Shown: piece after piece, positions 42,699 through 51,688 of the stretch
Numbering within the stretch: position 1 is the stretch's first letter
How the letters are laid out: each line of letters opens with the position of its first letter
DNA from: Streptomyces echinoruber
GTDB lineage: Bacteria; Actinomycetota; Actinomycetes; Streptomycetales; Streptomycetaceae
Direction: 5' to 3'
Length of the DNA: 64,000 nt
NCBI RefSeq assembly: GCF_014651135.1
Contig: NZ_BMWH01000009.1
Location: 121,799-185,798, forward strand
Program-made: the position numbers and the translations under genes
The notes under the pieces: model-generated
Database searches by the model: none
Seen by the model: the letters and a program-made list of their open reading frames with translations, nothing else
What the model was told of the DNA's origin: nothing

Positions 42699-43430
42699 AT
42701 GAGTGACGACGCCCCCACCACCGAGCCCGGCAGGATCCCCAACAAGGGCAAGCTGGCCAAGGACCTCAACGAGGTCATCCGCTACACGCTCTGGTCCGTC
42801 TTCAAGCTGAAGGACGTGCTGCCGGAAGACCGCGCGGGCTACGCCGACGAGGTCCAGGAGCTGTTCGACCAGCTCGCCGCCAAGGACGTCACCGTGCGCG
42901 GCACCTACGACATCTCCGGCATGCGCGCCGACGCCGACCTGATGATCTGGTGGCACGCCGAGACCAGCGACCAGCTGCAGGAGGCGTACAACCTCTTCCG
43001 GCGCACCAGGCTGGGCCGGGCGCTCACCCCGGTGTGGTCCAACATGGCGCTGCACCGGCCCGCCGAGTTCAACCGCTCGCACATCCCGGCGTTCCTCGCC
43101 GACGAGACGCCGCGCGCGTACGTCAGCGTCTACCCCTTCGTGCGCTCCTACGACTGGTACCTGCTGCCCGACGAGGAGCGCCGCAGCCTGCTCGCCGAGC
43201 ACGGCCGGATGGCCCGCGGCTTCCCCGACGTGCGCGCCAACACCGTCGCCTCCTTCTCCCTCGGCGACTACGAGTGGATCCTCGCCTTCGAGGCCGACGA
43301 ACTGCACCGCATCGTCGACCTCATGCGCCACCTGCGCGGCTCGGAGGCCCGCCGGCACGTGCGTGAGGAGATCCCCTTCTTCACCGGCCGCCGCAAGTCG
43401 GTGGCGGAGCTGGTGGCCGGGCTGGCCTGA
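42699..43430 (+). CDS. hemQ: Coproheme decarboxylase (HemQ/ChdC)
   Basis: A 243-residue protein of the chlorite-dismutase-like family that decarboxylates coproheme to heme b. Family stretches: [57 protein letters not shown] and [25 protein letters not shown] at 42684-42688 lies 10 nt before ATG 42699; ATG 42690 is only 1 nt away from it, so 42699 is preferred. Coupled to hemY, it is the last step of coproporphyrin-dependent heme synthesis. Confidence 0.93.
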   Translation: MSDDAPTTEPGRIPNKGKLAKDLNEVIRYTLWSVFKLKDVLPEDRAGYADEVQELFDQLAAKDVTVRGTYDISGMRADADLMIWWHAETSDQLQEAYNLFRRTRLGRALTPVWSNMALHRPAEFNRSHIPAFLADETPRAYVSVYPFVRSYDWYLLPDEERRSLLAEHGRMARGFPDVRANTVASFSLGDYEWILAFEADELHRIVDLMRHLRGSEARRHVREEIPFFTGRRKSVAELVAGLA

Positions 43431-43481
43431 CGGCCGCCGCGGCAAACGGCCCGGCCCCGGTTCCGGCCGGCGCGGGCACCG

Positions 43482-43625
43482 GCCGGAACCGCGGCGAGGG
43501 CGCAGGCCGGAACCGCGGCGAGGGCGCAGGCCGGAACCGAGGTGAGGGCGCAGGCCGGAACCGCGGTGAGGGCGCAGGCCGGAACCGAGGTGAGGGCGCA
43601 GGCCGGAACCGCGGTGAGGGCGGCC
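43482..43625. repeat. Six 24-bp tandem repeats after hemQ
   Basis: Six units at exactly 24-nt spacing from 43482 (GCCGGAACCGCGGTGAGGGC), alternating CGCGG and CGAGG. They start 52 nt after the hemQ stop. The remaining 43626-43794 spacer shows no gene. Confidence 0.9.
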
Positions 43626-43794
43626 GGGAGCAAGGCCCGGCCGTCGCGGGCGAAGGCGGCACCGCCCGGCCGGTGCCGTGCCGCCCCGCGTGCGGCCCGT
43701 ACGCCGCGCTCCGACAGGCGGGAGGTGCCCGACGGGCGGGACGCTCCCACGGGCGGACGCACCGACGGGCGGGACGCGCCCCCCGCGATGCGGG

Positions 43795-44574
43795 TCAGGC
43801 GTGTCGCAGCGGCTGGTCGCGGTGGGCGAAGGCGGCCCGCAGCTCCGGTTCGCCGACGGCGCGGATGCCGCGTACGGCGACGGAGGCCAGGTAGGCGTGC
43901 TCGTCACCGGTGCGGCCGAGACGGTGGGCGAGGGTGTCGAGGAGCCGCTGCCCGGCCGGGGAGGCCCAGCGGGAGCAGGGGCAGACCTCGACGAGGGCGA
44001 TGGCCAGGCAGCCGAGGCAGAGGACGAGGGGCAGCGCGAACCACAGGGCGACCAGGTCGCGCGGGACCCCTTCCCGGTCCGGCAGCAGCAGCGCCGCCGC
44101 GCCCAGCGCCACCACCGCCACCGCGGCGGCCCGCACCCGGCGGATCCCGGCGGCGACGGTCGTGCGCGCACCGTCCGGCACCGCCAGGCCCGCGCGCACC
44201 AGACGGTCGGCGAGGCGCTGCACCGCCTCCGCGGCGGCGGCCGCCGCCCGCACCGGCGGGATGCGCGACTGGCCCTGCGGCCCGATCGCCCCGATGACCG
44301 CCCGCTCCATCTCGTCCCGCCCGTGCGGGTCGACCACGGTCGCCCAGCCGGTGTGCGCGAGCAGCAGCCGGCGTCGGCGGGCCATCGACACCATGGCCAG
44401 GTCCGCGACCCGGCGGGGACCGCCGGAGAGGAACGCCACCTCGTACAGCGTCAGTTCGCGCTCCCGGTCCGGGGCCGCGCCGACGGCCGCCGCGCGTACG
44501 GCGGCCAGGCACAACCGTGTGCACGCCGTGCCGGCCACGGCCCAGGCCGGCAGCAGGAGAAGGACCCAGAACAT
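43795..44574 (-). CDS. TIGR04222 domain-containing membrane protein
   Basis: A 259-residue protein with an N-terminal membrane segment (FWVLLLLPAWAVAGTAC), the domain with LTLYEVAFLSGGPRRVADLA and RDEMERAVIGAI, then two central membrane segments near residues 145-190. Many family members end in a Gly/Cys-rich tail; this one does not. Only a CPC motif (VEVCPCSRWAS) remains, and it ends LRAAFAHRDQPLRHA. It is the last gene of a minus-strand set with DUF4142 and DUF692. The function is unknown. Confidence 0.75.
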   Translation of the reverse strand: MFWVLLLLPAWAVAGTACTRLCLAAVRAAAVGAAPDRERELTLYEVAFLSGGPRRVADLAMVSMARRRRLLLAHTGWATVVDPHGRDEMERAVIGAIGPQGQSRIPPVRAAAAAAEAVQRLADRLVRAGLAVPDGARTTVAAGIRRVRAAAVAVVALGAAALLLPDREGVPRDLVALWFALPLVLCLGCLAIALVEVCPCSRWASPAGQRLLDTLAHRLGRTGDEHAYLASVAVRGIRAVGEPELRAAFAHRDQPLRHA

Positions 44575-44816
44575 GACGTGTTTCTATGCCGACGGCCTGG
44601 GACGCGCCATGCCCTGTTCAGCATCCGGACGGAGTGTTGCCGGGCTGTGACTTTTCGTGCGCGGTTCTTCGTGTGGCTTTTCGTGTGGCTTTTCGTGCGC
44701 GGTTCTTCGCGCCCGGCTTTCGGGATGCCCGGCTTGCATGGTGCCCGGTTTTCGTGCGCGCGCCCGGTGCGGGACACGCACGCATGGTTCACGGCCCACG
44801 GCCCACGGCTCGTAGC

Positions 44817-45656
44817 TCACTGCGATCCGGTGCTCGGGGGCGGGCTGGACGTGGGTGGCGGCAGCGGGTAACTCGGCGCCGGGGACGGGGCCGTGGAGGC
44901 CGACGAGGCCGACGAGGCCGACGGGAACGCCGACTCCGGCAGCGGTGCCGACGGGGTGACCGGAACCACCGAGCCCGCGGCGGGCGGAACGGGGGAGACG
45001 GACGGGGCGGGCGTGGCACTCGCGGCCATCTCCCGGGCCAGGGCGCCGAAGTCGACGTAGCCGGTGGCCTCCAGGACCTTGATGTGGTCCAGGACGGTGG
45101 AGTTGGCGTCGTCGGCGAGGCCGCGCACCAGCGAGTTCTGCGTGGTGGCGCGGACCTGGGCGACGACCGTGAAGACCCGGCCGTGGGCCAGGCGCAGGAT
45201 GTTGGCGAACGCGCGGTCGAAGTCCTGCCCGCGCGCCGCGTTCAGCTCCGCCAGCCACTTCTTCTGCTGGTCGTTGGGCTGGTTGGGCAGGGACAGGCCC
45301 AGCTTCGCGGCGACGTCGCGGACCCGGGCGTCCAGCAGGGTGTGCCCCTGGACCAGGTGCTGCCCGGCGGTCCGTACGGCCTGGGTGGTGCCCTTGCGCT
45401 GTGCCTGCTCGCCGGCGGGCAGCTCCCACAGGCCGGCCAGCCGCACCTTGGTGACGAAGTCGCGGTCGAGGGCGGACAGCGGGCCGTACGGCGTCGCCAC
45501 GGTCTGCGCGCTCAGGACGTCCGCGCCGGCTCCGGAACGGTCGGCGTACGACCAGATCGGGAAGATCAGCGCCGCGAGCGTCGCCGCCAGGCCCATGATG
45601 ATGATTCCGGTCCCGCTGACTATGCCTCGGCCGGTGATGGGGGGTCGCGGTCGCAT
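44817..45656 (-). CDS. DUF4142 domain-containing secreted/membrane protein
   Basis: A 279-residue protein. An N-terminal membrane or signal segment (GTGIIIMGLAATLAALIFPI) precedes a helical DUF4142 domain (LSALDRDFVTKVRLAGLWEL, AVRTAGQHLVQGHTLLDARV, NILRLAHGRVFTVVAQVRA). A long Ser/Pro/Ala low-complexity tail after residue 205 suggests wall spanning. ATG 45656 has AGGAG. Located between DUF692 and TIGR04222 on the same strand. The function is not established. Confidence 0.8.
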   Translation of the reverse strand: MRPRPPITGRGIVSGTGIIIMGLAATLAALIFPIWSYADRSGAGADVLSAQTVATPYGPLSALDRDFVTKVRLAGLWELPAGEQAQRKGTTQAVRTAGQHLVQGHTLLDARVRDVAAKLGLSLPNQPNDQQKKWLAELNAARGQDFDRAFANILRLAHGRVFTVVAQVRATTQNSLVRGLADDANSTVLDHIKVLEATGYVDFGALAREMAASATPAPSVSPVPPAAGSVVPVTPSAPLPESAFPSASSASSASTAPSPAPSYPLPPPTSSPPPSTGSQ

Positions 45657-45768
45657 GACTGACTCCTGGTGCACACCGCACACCCGGGAAGCCCGGGGTG
45701 CGGTGTGGCATGGTACTGCGGAGTCCGTGGAGGCGCTGTGACGGGCGCCCCGCCGTGCGGGGGCGCCC

Positions 45769-47088
45769 TCACCCCCGCAGCAGCACCCGCCGCGCGGCCC
45801 GGGCCAGGCGTACCGCCGGGCGGGAGGAGCGCGGGGACGGACCCGAGCGTTCGCGCCACCAGGCCCGCAGCTCCCGCCGGGCCCGGGCGTCGGCCGGTTG
45901 CCCGGCCAGCAGGAGGTGACGGGCGAAGTCGAGGGCGTCGCGCCGGTAGCCGCCGGTCATCGGGGTGCCGTGGGCGTAGGCGAGGAAGGCGGGGCGGTAG
46001 CCGGCGCCGAGGAGGGCGGGGAGTTCGGGTGCGACCTTGGCGACCACGTCGGCCCGCTTGGCGGCGAGTGCCCGCGCCTGCACGCCCAGCCGCGCCCGGT
46101 CGAACTCCTCGGGCAGCGGGGTGCCGGCGACGAGCGCGGACAGCAGGGCGGCCTGGGCGAGCCCGAGCCGCTCCCGGACGTGGTCCGGCGGGGCGGGGGC
46201 AGGGGTCGAAGCGAGGGAGGCCCGGGGCGCGGTGGCGGCCGGAGGGGATGTCGGCCGTTGCCGTCCGCCCCGCTCCAGCGCCTGCCGGATTTGCGTCAAC
46301 TCCCTTTCCAGCTCGGTGGGTTCGGGGAAGTTGTCGTCCCGTTCCAGCAGCACTCCGGGTGGCCGCACACGGGAGGCGAGGTCGGTCAGGAGGTCGAGGA
46401 CGGGCCGGGGAACGGGGTGGGCGTGGCTGTCGTGCCAGACGCCGTCGCGTTCGACGCCGCCCGCGACGTGGACGTAGGCGAGGGCCTCCAGCGGCAGGCC
46501 GGCGAGCGCCTTGGCCGGGTCCTCACCGCGGTTGACGTGGTTAGTGTGCAGGTTGGCGACGTCGATCAGGAGCCGGACGCCGGTGCGGTCGGCCAGCTCG
46601 TACAGGAACTGACCCTCCGTCAACTCCTCGCCGGGCCAGGAGAACAGCGCCGCGATGTTCTCGACGGCGAGGGGCACCGGCAGCGCGTCCTGGGCGATGC
46701 GGACGTTCTCGCACAGCACGTCCAGGGCGTCGCGGGTGCGCGGCACGGGCAGCAGGTGACCGGCCTCCAGCCGCGGGGTGGCGGTGAGCGCGCCGCCCGC
46801 GCGGACGAAGGCGACGTGCTCGGTGACCAGCGGGGCGCCGAGGGCCTCGGCCCGTTCGGCGAGGGCGGCCAGACGGCCGGGATCGGGGCGCTCGGCGCCG
46901 CCGAGGCCGAGCGAGACGCCGTGCGGCACCACGGTGACGCCGCGCTCGCGCAGCCGCAGCAGCGACGCCGGCAGGTGCCCGGGGCAGACGTTCTCGGCCA
47001 CGACCTCGACCCAGTCGACGCCCGGCATGCGCTCCACGGCGTCCGCGATCTCCGGCCGCCACCCGATCCCCGTCCCCAGCCGCTCCAT
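45769..47088 (-). CDS. DUF692 (MNIO) family oxidative enzyme with C-terminal extension
   Basis: A 439-residue protein. Residues 1-285 form the DUF692 TIM barrel: [82 protein letters not shown] and [10 protein letters not shown], with the His/Asp/Glu residues expected for an iron cluster. Such multinuclear non-heme iron enzymes modify cysteines in ribosomal peptides (for example MbnB). A C-terminal domain ([20 protein letters not shown]) follows a linker. ATG 47088 has AAGGAGGGG. No obvious precursor peptide is next to it. Confidence 0.85.
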   Translation of the reverse strand: MERLGTGIGWRPEIADAVERMPGVDWVEVVAENVCPGHLPASLLRLRERGVTVVPHGVSLGLGGAERPDPGRLAALAERAEALGAPLVTEHVAFVRAGGALTATPRLEAGHLLPVPRTRDALDVLCENVRIAQDALPVPLAVENIAALFSWPGEELTEGQFLYELADRTGVRLLIDVANLHTNHVNRGEDPAKALAGLPLEALAYVHVAGGVERDGVWHDSHAHPVPRPVLDLLTDLASRVRPPGVLLERDDNFPEPTELERELTQIRQALERGGRQRPTSPPAATAPRASLASTPAPAPPDHVRERLGLAQAALLSALVAGTPLPEEFDRARLGVQARALAAKRADVVAKVAPELPALLGAGYRPAFLAYAHGTPMTGGYRRDALDFARHLLLAGQPADARARRELRAWWRERSGPSPRSSRPAVRLARAARRVLLRG

Positions 47089-47639
47089 CGGCCCCTCCTT
47101 CCCCCGCCGCCCGCGTCCCGCGCGGTCACCGCGTGCCGGAGTCATCACCCCGCGGAACGTGGCCGAATCCCACCGGGGGGACGTTCAGAGCAACATTTGA
47201 GCTTCGGCCGGCCGTGCGGAGGGGCGCCGAAGCGTCGCGGATCACCCGCCTCCGGATCTCCTCCCCGCCGCCCGCGCCACCCAGGACCGGCAACCCCACC
47301 GCGCGAGTCCCCCACGGCGAGGGAAACGAGCACCGCTCCCCGGTCGATGACGTGCGGCAGTCCCGGAAACAGGGCGAAGAAGGCGAGCGCGGCGGCGACT
47401 CCCGCCAGGAACGCGGCACCCCGGCCTGGCGCTTCCTGGCCTCCCAGGCGCGCTCGGACCCCGGCCGCTGTCGATCGATCATGGACGACCCACTTCGTGA
47501 TGTGGTGACACTGGGCGGCACTGACTGAAAAGCTGACCCGCGAACGACCCGCGAGTGAAGATGCCCAGGTGTACAACCGGAGCCCCGGGCGGTCGGTTTC
47601 GGTGTCCGCCGGCCTGCGTTCCGGGAAGCCCCCCGTCGG
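47089..47639. other. Gap upstream of the DUF692 gene
   Basis: Several open frames exist but none has a convincing start. One minus-strand frame (47145-47576) contains a hydrophobic stretch (FLAGVAAALAFFALFPGLPH) and a CC pair but begins with TTG and lacks a ribosome binding site. The region probably holds the promoter of the DUF692 gene set and the 3' end of the Pth2 transcript. Confidence 0.3.
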
Positions 47640-48482
47640 TCAGCGCAGGGCCGGGTGGTCGGCGATCACCGTGCAGGAGCCGGGGGCGATCTCCGTGTAG
47701 CCGGCGTCGCGGACCAGGGGGAGGCCTGCGGTGAGGAGGTCGCGCCAGCGGGCGGGGGAGGCGGTGCGGACGGCGAGGGGGAAGCCGGCGTCGCGCCAGG
47801 CGGCGCGCTCGGGGTCCGGCAGGTCCCACCAGGCGAGCTGGGCGGCGTGCCCGGCCTGCGCCATGGCCTTGCCGGCGGACATGCCGAGGTCCGGGTTGAG
47901 CCACAGCACCGGTGTGCCGGGGGCGGGCGCGGCGGGCGGTTCGGGGTCGTCGAGTTCGGTGCCGGAGACCTGGAGCCGTGCCAGGTCCTTGGGCCAGCCG
48001 TCCAGCGGGACGGGCGGGAAGACCCGTACCTCCGCCGACCGGCCGGTGACCGTGATGCCGGGCAGCGCCGCGGCCCGCCGCCACTCGGCTCCGCGCGCCC
48101 GCCGGACCACCTTGCGGATGCGGGCGTCCTGCCAGTCCCGCACCGCCTGCGCCCACTCGCCCTCGCCCAGCGACCGCTCGTCGCTCAGCATCACCAGGAC
48201 CGCGCGCGCCGCCGTCTCCAGGGCGTCGGTGCGGGCCGGCGGGGCCGCCTTCTCGATGCGCACGACCAGCGGCAGCACGAACTGCCGCGCCTGGTCGCGC
48301 GGGTCCGGCTCGGTGCGGAAGGGGCTTTCCGCGGTGGTCTCCGCGGTGGTCTCCGTGGGGTTCTCCGCGGTACTTCCCGCGGGGCTCCCCGCGGTGTGCC
48401 CCGTGGCGTTCTCCCGAACGTTCTCCCGAACGTTCTCCTGGGTGGTGCGGGCGGCGCGGGCGGTGATCTCCTCGGTGCTCAC
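47640..48482 (-). CDS. Peptidyl-tRNA hydrolase II (Pth2)-like protein
   Basis: A 280-residue protein whose C-terminal domain (about 185-280) matches Pth2: LWLNPDLGMSAGKAMAQAGH and AAQLAWWDLPD, with VRDAGYTEIAPGSCTVIADH at the end. The N-terminal half is a separate domain of unknown role, preceded by a repetitive Thr/Glu-rich segment (residues 10-45, ENVRENVREN, TETTAETTAE) encoded by tandem DNA repeats at 48335-48445. GTG 48482 has a weak GGGG site. It may recycle peptidyl-tRNA, but the long N-terminus is unusual. Confidence 0.75.
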   Translation of the reverse strand: MSTEEITARAARTTQENVRENVRENATGHTAGSPAGSTAENPTETTAETTAESPFRTEPDPRDQARQFVLPLVVRIEKAAPPARTDALETAARAVLVMLSDERSLGEGEWAQAVRDWQDARIRKVVRRARGAEWRRAAALPGITVTGRSAEVRVFPPVPLDGWPKDLARLQVSGTELDDPEPPAAPAPGTPVLWLNPDLGMSAGKAMAQAGHAAQLAWWDLPDPERAAWRDAGFPLAVRTASPARWRDLLTAGLPLVRDAGYTEIAPGSCTVIADHPALR

Positions 48483-48624
48483 GGGCCCCAGTCTGCCAGG
48501 CCGGGAATCGGCCGTTTCCGCCCGTGGCGGTGGTGGCGGCCGGGGCCGCGGACCCGCGGTGAGAGGACCAGAGGACCATGGGAGGAGCACGAGAACCGTG
48601 AGAAGGGTGCGGGAGGATGGAGCC

Positions 48625-49581
48625 ATGCCACACGAGTTACGGCTGCGGGGCGTGGGCCGCCGCTACGGCCTGCGCGGGCCCTGGGTGCTGCGCGGTGTCG
48701 ACCTGACCGTCGCGCCCGGCACCCTCGTCCGCGTCGAGGGAAGCAACGGCAGCGGCAAGTCCACGCTGCTGCGCCTGATCGCCGGGATCGACGCGCCCTC
48801 CGCCGGCCGGGTCACCGGGCGCCCGCGCCGCACGGCCTACGTCCCCGAGCGCTTCCCGGCCGCGCTGCCGTTCACCGCCGCCGGCTACCTCACCCACCTC
48901 GGCACCGTGCACGGCCTGTCCCGCGGGGCCGCCGCCCGGGCCACCGCCGCGTGGCTGGAGCGCTTCGGCGCCGCGGCGTACGCCGGCACGCCGCTGGCGC
49001 GGCTGTCCAAGGGCAGCAGCCAGAAGGTCGCCGTCGCGCAGGCGCTGCTGGCCGGTCCGGAGCTGCTGGTCCTCGACGAGGCCTGGACCGGGCTCGACGC
49101 CGCGGCCCGCGCCGAGCTCGACCGGGCGGTCGCGGAGCGGACCGCGGCGGGCGGCGCGGTCGTCTTCGTCGACCACGACCCGCGCCGCCTCGCGGGCGTC
49201 GCCGACGTGACGTACGCCGTCCGCGACGGCGGCCTGGACCGGCGCCACCCAGGTGGCACCGCCCCCGCGGCGGGCCCGTGCGTCGTCGTCGAGGCGCATG
49301 CCGCGCCCGGCGCCGTGCCGCCCGCCGAGGCGCACCGGTGGGCCGGTTCCGCCGCGGAGACCGCGCCCGGCGTCCACCGGTTCACCGTCCCCGCCTCCCA
49401 CTCCGACGTCCTGCTGCGCGCCCTGCTCACCGCCCGCCCGCCGTGGCACGTCGCCCGCGTCACCCCGGCCGCCGAATCCCCCGAGGCCCCGCCTCCGCCC
49501 GAGCCGCAGTCTCCGCCCGAGCCGCGGCCTGCGTGCGAGCCGGAGCCGGGAGCCCCGTCCGGACCGGGAGGCCGCCGATGA
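48625..49581 (+). CDS. ABC transporter ATP-binding protein
   Basis: A 318-residue ATPase. Walker A is GSNGSGKST, the signature is LSKGSSQKVAVAQAL, Walker B LLVLDEAW, H-loop FVDHD. After residue 215 it has an extra domain and a Pro/Glu-rich tail (PEPQSPPEPRPACEPEPG). ATG 48625 follows GGGAGG. The stop overlaps the permease ATG (ATGA). The pair resembles small exporters of the CcmA/NatA class; the substrate is unknown. Confidence 0.88.
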   Translation: MPHELRLRGVGRRYGLRGPWVLRGVDLTVAPGTLVRVEGSNGSGKSTLLRLIAGIDAPSAGRVTGRPRRTAYVPERFPAALPFTAAGYLTHLGTVHGLSRGAAARATAAWLERFGAAAYAGTPLARLSKGSSQKVAVAQALLAGPELLVLDEAWTGLDAAARAELDRAVAERTAAGGAVVFVDHDPRRLAGVADVTYAVRDGGLDRRHPGGTAPAAGPCVVVEAHAAPGAVPPAEAHRWAGSAAETAPGVHRFTVPASHSDVLLRALLTARPPWHVARVTPAAESPEAPPPPEPQSPPEPRPACEPEPGAPSGPGGRR

Positions 49582-50249
49582 CCGCCCTGCTGCGCTACCA
49601 GTGCGCCCTCCTCCTGCGCTCCCAGCGGTGGCTGCCCCCGCTCGTCCTCTACGCGGCCGTCCTCGCCGTCGGCGTGCAGGCCGGCCAGCCGGTGCTGGAC
49701 TCGCTGGGGTACGCGGCGGCGGCGCTGCTGCCCGTCGCGGCCTGGCTGGTGCGGATCTGCGTCACGGGCGAGCCGCCCGCGGCCCGCGCGTGCGTCGCCG
49801 CGGCGGCCGGACCGGCGCGGGCGCACCTGGCCTGCGTGCTGGTGGCGCTGGGCGCGGCGGTGCTGCTCGGGACGGCCGCGACGGTGGTGGTGACCCTGAC
49901 CGGCGCCCCGGTGAGCGCCGACCACGCCACCCGGGTGCCGCGGCTTCCCGCCGGGACCGCCGGGCTGCTGGCCGTGCTGGTCTGCGCCCTGCTCGGCACC
50001 GCCGTCGGCGTGCTCACCGGCCCGCCGCTGCTGCGCGCGCCCGGCCGGGCCGTGCCCGCGATGCTGCTGGGGGCGCTGCTGTCGGTGGTGGCGACCGGCT
50101 CGCCGGCGCAGGCGGCGGTCACCGGATTGGTCACCGGCTCGCAGTCCGGCCGGGTGCCGCTGCCGTTGTTGCCGCTCGCCGGGGCGGCCCTGGCCCTGGC
50201 GGCGGCCGCCGCCGTCGCCTGCGCCCTCGTCTCCCGCCGCGCGCCGTGA
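49578..50249 (+). CDS. ABC transporter integral membrane subunit
   Basis: A 223-residue polytopic protein with about six membrane segments (LVLYAAVLAVGVQ, AHLACVLVALGAAVLLG, AGLLAVLVCALLGTAVGV, LAGAALALAAAAAVACALV). No solute-binding gene is nearby, so it is probably an exporter. Translationally coupled to the ATPase. No substrate clues. Confidence 0.8.
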   Translation: MTALLRYQCALLLRSQRWLPPLVLYAAVLAVGVQAGQPVLDSLGYAAAALLPVAAWLVRICVTGEPPAARACVAAAAGPARAHLACVLVALGAAVLLGTAATVVVTLTGAPVSADHATRVPRLPAGTAGLLAVLVCALLGTAVGVLTGPPLLRAPGRAVPAMLLGALLSVVATGSPAQAAVTGLVTGSQSGRVPLPLLPLAGAALALAAAAAVACALVSRRAP

Positions 50250-50283
50250 CACGGGAGCCCGGCCGGGCGTGCGGAGTCAGTCG

Positions 50284-50403
50284 GTGCAGGTCAGCCGGTA
50301 CAGGTCAGCCGGTGCGGGCCAGCCGGTACAGGTCAGCCGGTGCGGGTCAGCCGGTGCGGGTCAGCCGGTGCGGAGTCGGTCGGAGCGGGGTCAGCCGGAG
50401 CAG
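50284..50403. repeat. 14-bp tandem repeat at the 3' end of the small Cys protein gene
   Basis: About seven units of GTGCGGGTCAGCCG (variants GTACAGGTCAGCCG). The TCA in the unit at 50333-50335 is the minus-strand stop codon of the gene ending there; the unit also encodes its last residues. Confidence 0.8.
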
Positions 50404-50734
50404 GCGATGCGCTGCGCTTCTTGCCTCCCCCAAGCTCTCGACTTCGCTCGAGCAGGGGGACCCCCATGCAGACCGGGCACAGCGTGATGCCTTTGTACGA
50501 CTCGGGGTATTCCGTCGGCTGCCGGCACAGCACGCTCCCCCACTCTCGGCTGCGCGCGAGCGGGGGCACCCCCATCGCGTACGGCGGCCCGCCGGCCCGG
50601 GGCGGCCGGGTGGCGTCGATCAGGCAGTAGCCGCCCGTGCGGTCGTCCCAGCCCTCGCCCTGGCCGTCGTCCCGGCCGTCGTCCCAGCCCTCGCCCCGGC
50701 CCTCGCCCCGGCGGTCGTCCTCGTGCGCGCTCAT
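50333..50734 (-). CDS. Small Cys-containing protein interrupted by two in-frame REP-like elements
   Basis: A 133-residue ORF whose ATG overlaps the deacetylase stop (ATGA). An acidic repetitive N-terminus (GEGWDDGRDDGQGEGWDDR) precedes a conserved-looking core, TGGYCLIDATRPPRAGGPPY and VLCRQPTEYPESYKGITLCP-VC, with four cysteines that could bind a metal. Two hairpin repeat elements encode MGVPPLARSREWG and MGVPLLERSRELGGGKK in frame, one inside the core and one after the last Cys. Without them the core would be continuous. The C-terminus runs into the 14-bp repeat. The function is unknown; it may be a zinc-ribbon-like protein. Confidence 0.6.
   Translation of the reverse strand: MSAHEDDRRGEGRGEGWDDGRDDGQGEGWDDRTGGYCLIDATRPPRAGGPPYAMGVPPLARSREWGSVLCRQPTEYPESYKGITLCPVCMGVPLLERSRELGGGKKRSASPAPADPAPTDSAPADPHRLTRTG
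50425..50467. repeat. Hairpin REP-like element, copy A
   Basis: CTCCCCCAAGCTCTCGACTT continues to CGCTCGAGCAGGGGG and ACCCCCAT. CCCC pairs with GGGG around a stem-loop built on CTCGA/TCGAG-like bases. I recall elements of this type as dispersed repeats in Streptomyces genomes. It lies inside the small Cys protein gene, in frame. Confidence 0.75.
50535..50575. repeat. Hairpin REP-like element, copy B
   Basis: CTCCCCCACTCTCGGCTGCG continues to CGCGAGCGGGGG and CACCCCCAT, aligned with copy A over its whole length and in the same orientation. It interrupts the conserved core of the same gene between PPYA and VLCRQP, in frame. Confidence 0.75.
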
Positions 50735-51594
50735 TTCTCCAGCGTGGGACGCCCGTTCGCCGCGCCGATCAGCGCGGACACCTTCACGAAGCGGTAGCCC
50801 CGCGCGCGCAGTTCCGGCACGACCGCGCGCACCGCCCGCTCGGTCACCGGGGCCGCGCTGCGGGTGCAGTGCAGGACCACGACCGATCCGGGCCGCACCC
50901 CGTCCAGCACCTGCCGGGCGACGGCGTCCGCGTCCGTCGCGAACGCGTCCCCGCCGACCACGTCCCACTGCACCGCGGTGACCTTGAGCCCGCTCAGCGC
51001 GCGCAGCGACCGCCGGTCGTGGCAGCCTCCGGGGAAGCGGAAGTACGGCAGCGCGTCGCGCACGCCCGCCTTCCGGAAGGCCGTGTACGCGCGCTCCACG
51101 TCCGCCCGCATCCGCTCCTCGGGGACGGTGGGCAGGCCGTAGCAGTCGCCGGTGAAGGCGTAGTGGCTGTAGGAGTGGTTGGCGACCTCGAACAGCGGGT
51201 CCCGGGCGATCGCGCGGGCCTGGTCCGGGTACTGCTCGGCCCACCGGCCGGTCATGAACACGGTGGCCGGCACCTTCAGCGCGCGCAGCGCCGCGATCAG
51301 GCCCGGGTTGTCGAAGTGCTCGCCGGCGGCCGCGCGCGGTCCTTGGCCGGCGGTCATGTCGGCGTCGAAGGTGAGCGCGACGACCCTGCCCCGGGTGCGC
51401 GGGCCGTGCGAGAAGACGGGGGTGAGGCCGGCCGGTCCGGGCGCGAGAGTCGGCGGCCGGGACGGGGCCGCGGAGGCCGACGGGGCGGGGCGGGCCGGGA
51501 TGTGCGGCGCACGCTGCGCCCCGCAGGAGCTGGGAGCGGCGGTGCAGGCCGCCAGGACGCAGACGGCGGCGGCACGGCGTACGGAAGCGATCAC
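50731..51594 (-). CDS. Polysaccharide deacetylase (NodB-fold) lipoprotein
   Basis: A 287-residue exported protein. The N-terminus contains a lipobox-like LAAC at about residues 14-17. NodB motifs are VALTFDADMT (metal Asp), NHSYSHYAF (His pair), YFRFPGGCHD and the late WDVVGGDAFAT and VVLHC. It should de-N-acetylate a cell-surface glycan such as peptidoglycan or chitin-like polymers. The first motif is TFDAD rather than TFDDG. GTG 51594 lacks a clear ribosome binding site. The stop overlaps the next gene. Confidence 0.88.
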   Translation of the reverse strand: MIASVRRAAAVCVLAACTAAPSSCGAQRAPHIPARPAPSASAAPSRPPTLAPGPAGLTPVFSHGPRTRGRVVALTFDADMTAGQGPRAAAGEHFDNPGLIAALRALKVPATVFMTGRWAEQYPDQARAIARDPLFEVANHSYSHYAFTGDCYGLPTVPEERMRADVERAYTAFRKAGVRDALPYFRFPGGCHDRRSLRALSGLKVTAVQWDVVGGDAFATDADAVARQVLDGVRPGSVVVLHCTRSAAPVTERAVRAVVPELRARGYRFVKVSALIGAANGRPTLEK

Positions 51595-51688
51595 CGCAGG
51601 AACGTACGATGATCACACTCGTGCCGGTGGTCGGCGCGGCGGTCCGGTCACCCGCACGGCGGCCGCCCGGGCCGTACGCGCGCCCGGC

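Noticed and set aside
47145..47576. Minus-strand ORF with a hydrophobic segment and a CC pair upstream of DUF692
   Set aside because: It begins with TTG without a ribosome binding site, and most of its sequence is Arg/Gly/Pro-rich as in non-coding GC-rich DNA. Kept only as a remote candidate for a small peptide gene.
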